A DNA stretch of 8,429 nt from Bacillota bacterium. Lineage in GTDB: Bacteria > Bacillota > Clostridia > Lachnospirales > Lachnospiraceae. Of the stretch, positions 6,250-8,429 are shown one piece after another. The position numbers were made by a program, and so were the translations under genes. The stretch spans positions 1 to 8,429 of the forward strand of contig JAEWWQ010000202.1 of assembly GCA_023458855.1 (NCBI GenBank). Reading direction: 5' to 3'. A model generated the notes under the pieces. That model was given only the letters and a program-made list of their open reading frames with translations. It was not told the origin of the DNA and searched no databases. Every line of letters starts with the position of its first letter. Positions within the stretch are counted from its first letter, which is position 1.

Positions 6250-8429
6250 AAGGAGGAGAAAAAGACAATTACTGCTTTCGCAGCACTTTCCGATGAGATT
6301 GCAGAACAGAAGGTTGCAGTAGGGGCAGAGGAATCGGAAATCGATCTTCCGGATTCTTTGCGGGTTACCGTAGAAGCCCAGGCGGATAACGAGGAAAGTA
6401 CAGAAGAAAGTACAGAAGAAAGTACAGAAGAAAGTACAGAAACGAATACCGTAGAAAATACCGAGGAATCCGGCACGGAGGAAAGAGAACCAGAAAGTGC
6501 TGGCACAGAATCTGTTGCTGAGGATGAGGAAACTACGGAAGCAGAAAAAGCGGAACCAGAGGCAGAAGAAACGACAGCGGATATAGCAGCCAAAGCAGCA
6601 GAGCAGCAATCTGAGGCAGGATCAGGCGAAACGGAGACAGCCACCACCGTAACCGTGGAAAACCCTGTGAGAAACGCAGAAGTTCCTTCTGGTAAAGTGG
6701 AGACTTTGACAAAGAATACAACAGAAGATATTTCTTTAACGGGTATCACATGGCAAATCAACCCGGAGCGCAGTGATTCAGATACCTTTGTTTCCGAAAG
6801 CGCAGGCGCGGTATTTTACTATGAGCCTGTCTTGCCGGAGGGATATACCCTTGCGGACGGCGTAAGTCTGCCGCAGATTAGGGTGCAGATTGAGGGCGGT
6901 GGCAAGTGGGCATTCAGCCAAAGCACCACCATAGACGGCATCGAAATCACCGTCAAGGCGGAAAAGGACGTGTTCCCGGATGGGGCTATGCTTCATGCTA
7001 AGAAGGTGACCAGCGCAGAAGACAAAGAAAAAATCCAAAGTGCGGTCAGTGAAGAATTACAATCCGTGTATACCACGAGAACAGTAACGGAGCTGGTTTC
7101 CTTCGATATCACCATTACGGACGCGGACGGCAACGAGTTTCAGCCCGATACCAGTAAGGGCGAAGTTAAGGTTTCCTTTGCGCAGCTGCCCATGGTGAAG
7201 GAGGCCGCCGCACCCGCGCAGGAGCTGAAGGTCTTTCACATGGACGACAGCCTGAACGAAGCGGAGGGCCTGGACACCACTGTGGATCAGGAGGAAGGGA
7301 CGCTGGAAGTGTCTGCGGAGCATTTTTCGGTGTTTTCGGCGATGCTTCTGACTGCAACTGAGGTAACTAATCTTGTGGGCGAGGGTACTGTAGGCAGCCC
7401 CTATCAAATTGCAACCGCCGATGATTTGGTGTTTATGGCAAACAAAGTTAACGCAAACGCATATGGCAGCACCGTTTATTTTCGCTTAGAAACGGATATC
7501 GATCTTTCCGAAATTTCCGATTGGACGCCTATTGGGAATTCCAACGATACTTCGTTTAAGTCAAAGTTCGACGGCAATGGTAAAACCATCAGCAATTTAA
7601 AGGTTACAAATACGGATATTAGCGATGTGGGGCTGTTTGGTGTTATTGATCAATGGGGCGAGGTAAAAAAACTTGGTCTTAGAGATGTCCAGATTAAAGC
7701 CGGATTTTCCAAAAATAACATAGGAGGTATTGCGGGACTGGTTAAAGGCACAATATCTGAATGCTACGTTACGGGCAGTATTGATGCGAATTTTACCACC
7801 GCAGGCGGAGTTGCAGGAAGTGTGAAATTGGGGACTCTAAGTAATTGTTACTCCGCTGTCGACCTTCAAGGAGGTTTTATGTCTCAAGGAGGCGTGGCGG
7901 GCGAAGTCTCCGGCGGCAGTGTGAAAAATTGTTATTCTACCGGCTCGGTTCAAGGGTATCAACAGATTGGCGGGGTGGTGGGTACAATTTCCACTTATGT
8001 ATCTTCAACCGTAACGAATTGTTTTGCGACTGGAGCGATTAATGCAACTAGTAAAGCGGGAGGTGCCGCAGGCAGCATTACCGAAACCTATAATGTTAAA
8101 GATCTTGCAGCACTGAATATTAGCGTAAGTGGTTCAGAAAACATCGGGCGTGTGGCAGGATTTATTTCTCAAGGAAATGTTCAGGGTGAGGTTGCCTTTG
8201 AAGGTATGTTGATAACTCCACAGGGCAGCAGCAGAAAAGATGGAGCCTCAATAAGCACATCAGCTATCCAAGCTGATAATTACTTCAGTACTTTGTTTTC
8301 AAATGATTCTGCATGGGTTTTTGAGACCAAAAAGCTGCCTGTCCTCAAAAATGTGGGTGGAGAACAGAGCAGCACACTTCCTGCGCATTTGATTAGTTTA
8401 GCGCCATCAGCACCGCAAAACCTTAAAAC
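6136..8429 (+). CDS. Large secreted surface protein with Ig-like and GLUG repeat domains (3' end outside window)
   Basis: The frame stays open from ATG 6136 to the window edge: 764 codons plus two bases, no stop. GAGAGGGTGG nine bases upstream supports the start. Residues 1-38 are a signal peptide: basic KMRGKR, hydrophobic ILAVILAVLMV, probable cleavage after VQA. Residues 44-81 (ITAFAALSDEIAEQ, then LPDSLRVTV) and 199-254 (GITWQINPE, then PVLPEGYTLADGVSLP) look like two parts of one Ig-like domain of a kind I associate with Lachnospiraceae surface proteins. They are separated by an acidic Glu/Thr/Ser/Ala-rich stretch. Residues 265-405 form a second beta-rich domain with a helical segment, ending in EHFSVFSAM. 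Residues 413-500 (GSPYQIATADDLVFMA, DGNGKTISNL, GLFG) lead into a GLUG-repeat beta-helix at 498-693. The tail APSAPQNLK resembles the start of a fibronectin type III domain. Probably a cell-wall-attached adhesin or glycan-binding protein; anchor and function lie beyond the window. Confidence 0.85.
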   Translation, partial: MKHLLKMRGKRILAVILAVLMVNSVMDYSGILAANVQAKEEKKTITAFAALSDEIAEQKVAVGAEESEIDLPDSLRVTVEAQADNEESTEESTEESTEESTETNTVENTEESGTEEREPESAGTESVAEDEETTEAEKAEPEAEETTADIAAKAAEQQSEAGSGETETATTVTVENPVRNAEVPSGKVETLTKNTTEDISLTGITWQINPERSDSDTFVSESAGAVFYYEPVLPEGYTLADGVSLPQIRVQIEGGGKWAFSQSTTIDGIEITVKAEKDVFPDGAMLHAKKVTSAEDKEKIQSAVSEELQSVYTTRTVTELVSFDITITDADGNEFQPDTSKGEVKVSFAQLPMVKEAAAPAQELKVFHMDDSLNEAEGLDTTVDQEEGTLEVSAEHFSVFSAMLLTATEVTNLVGEGTVGSPYQIATADDLVFMANKVNANAYGSTVYFRLETDIDLSEISDWTPIGNSNDTSFKSKFDGNGKTISNLKVTNTDISDVGLFGVIDQWGEVKKLGLRDVQIKAGFSKNNIGGIAGLVKGTISECYVTGSIDANFTTAGGVAGSVKLGTLSNCYSAVDLQGGFMSQGGVAGEVSGGSVKNCYSTGSVQGYQQIGGVVGTISTYVSSTVTNCFATGAINATSKAGGAAGSITETYNVKDLAALNISVSGSENIGRVAGFISQGNVQGEVAFEGMLITPQGSSRKDGASISTSAIQADNYFSTLFSNDSAWVFETKKLPVLKNVGGEQSSTLPAHLISLAPSAPQNLK
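6385..6675 (+). other. Acidic low-complexity Glu/Thr/Ser/Ala-rich segment
   Basis: Residues 84-180 of the surface protein are dominated by E, T, S and A, with very few hydrophobic residues and no cysteine. Such composition indicates a disordered, negatively charged spacer. It begins with the ESTE repeats and ends before the GITW strand of the Ig-like domain. Long frames on the opposite strand here come from this biased composition and are not genes. Confidence 0.8.
6394..6441 (+). repeat. Perfect 12-bp tandem repeat, four copies
   Basis: The unit GAAAGTACAGAA occurs four times without a mismatch (6394-6405, 6406-6417, 6418-6429, 6430-6441), encoding four ESTE units (residues 87-102). The unit is a multiple of three, so slippage would change the length of the spacer without shifting the frame. 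Confidence 0.95.
7627..8214 (+). repeat. GLUG-type repeat domain in the surface protein
   Basis: About seven units of 23-30 residues begin with G-G/L-x-A/F-G and mostly end in a CY-x-TG-x-like turn: GLFGVI (499), GGIAGLV (530), GGVAGSV (557), GGVAGEV (585), GGVVGTI (612), GGAAGSI (642) and the degenerate GRVAGFI (671). Four carry an aligned cysteine (C543, C571, C599, C629). The pattern fits the GLUG motif found in extracellular beta-helix proteins. The two last units have diverged and lost the cysteine. Confidence 0.8.

Noticed and set aside
6148..6761. Long minus-strand open frames (153 and 181 codons) rich in F/C or S/V
   Set aside because: They are antisense to the acidic, GAA/ACA-rich stretch of the surface protein. 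Their composition is the mirror of that bias, and the + strand frame has a signal peptide and recognisable domains.
1..8429. CRISPR arrays, tRNA or rRNA genes, insertion sequences, toxin-antitoxin or defence genes
   Set aside because: I found no spaced direct repeats, cloverleaf-like sequence, transposase motif or terminal inverted repeats. The only clear tandem repeat is the coding ESTE repeat.

Overview
The window looks like a chromosomal segment of a gut-type, Gram-positive Clostridia member, most likely Lachnospiraceae. The evidence is the purine-rich Shine-Dalgarno sites, the moderately AT-rich genes, intrinsic hairpin-plus-T terminators, a large single-chain PurL of 1264 residues, and a secreted surface protein with the Ig-like and GLUG modules common in that family. 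This assignment comes from recognising families, not from a database search. All convincing genes are on the + strand.

Layout. Positions 2-67 are probably the last codons of an upstream gene, followed by an intrinsic terminator (75-111). A two-gene unit follows (132-1076 and 1079-2014, 2 bases apart). Both encode proteins of the M14 succinylglutamate desuccinylase/aspartoacylase fold. The first keeps the full zinc and catalytic set. The second has lost both zinc histidines and the catalytic glutamate and looks like a pseudoenzyme partner. A good sigma-A type promoter (2044-2071) then precedes purL (2138-5932), the ATP- and glutamine-dependent enzyme of step four of de novo purine synthesis, which ends in its own terminator (5946-5974). 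A 203-base AT-rich intergenic region follows, with a weak promoter candidate and an 18-base perfect palindrome just before the next ribosome binding site.

From 6136 an open frame runs off the end of the window without a stop: at least 764 codons of a secreted surface protein. It has a signal peptide, a Glu/Thr/Ser-rich acidic stretch with a perfect 12-bp tandem repeat, Ig-like beta domains and a beta-helix-like GLUG repeat domain. The last visible residues look like the start of a fibronectin type III domain.

The three parts (deacylase pair, purL, surface protein) appear to be separate transcription units with no evident shared pathway. The most distinctive feature is the active/inactive M14 pair. 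The surface protein is the second, because its acidic insert appears to interrupt an Ig-like fold and its base composition changes from domain to domain.
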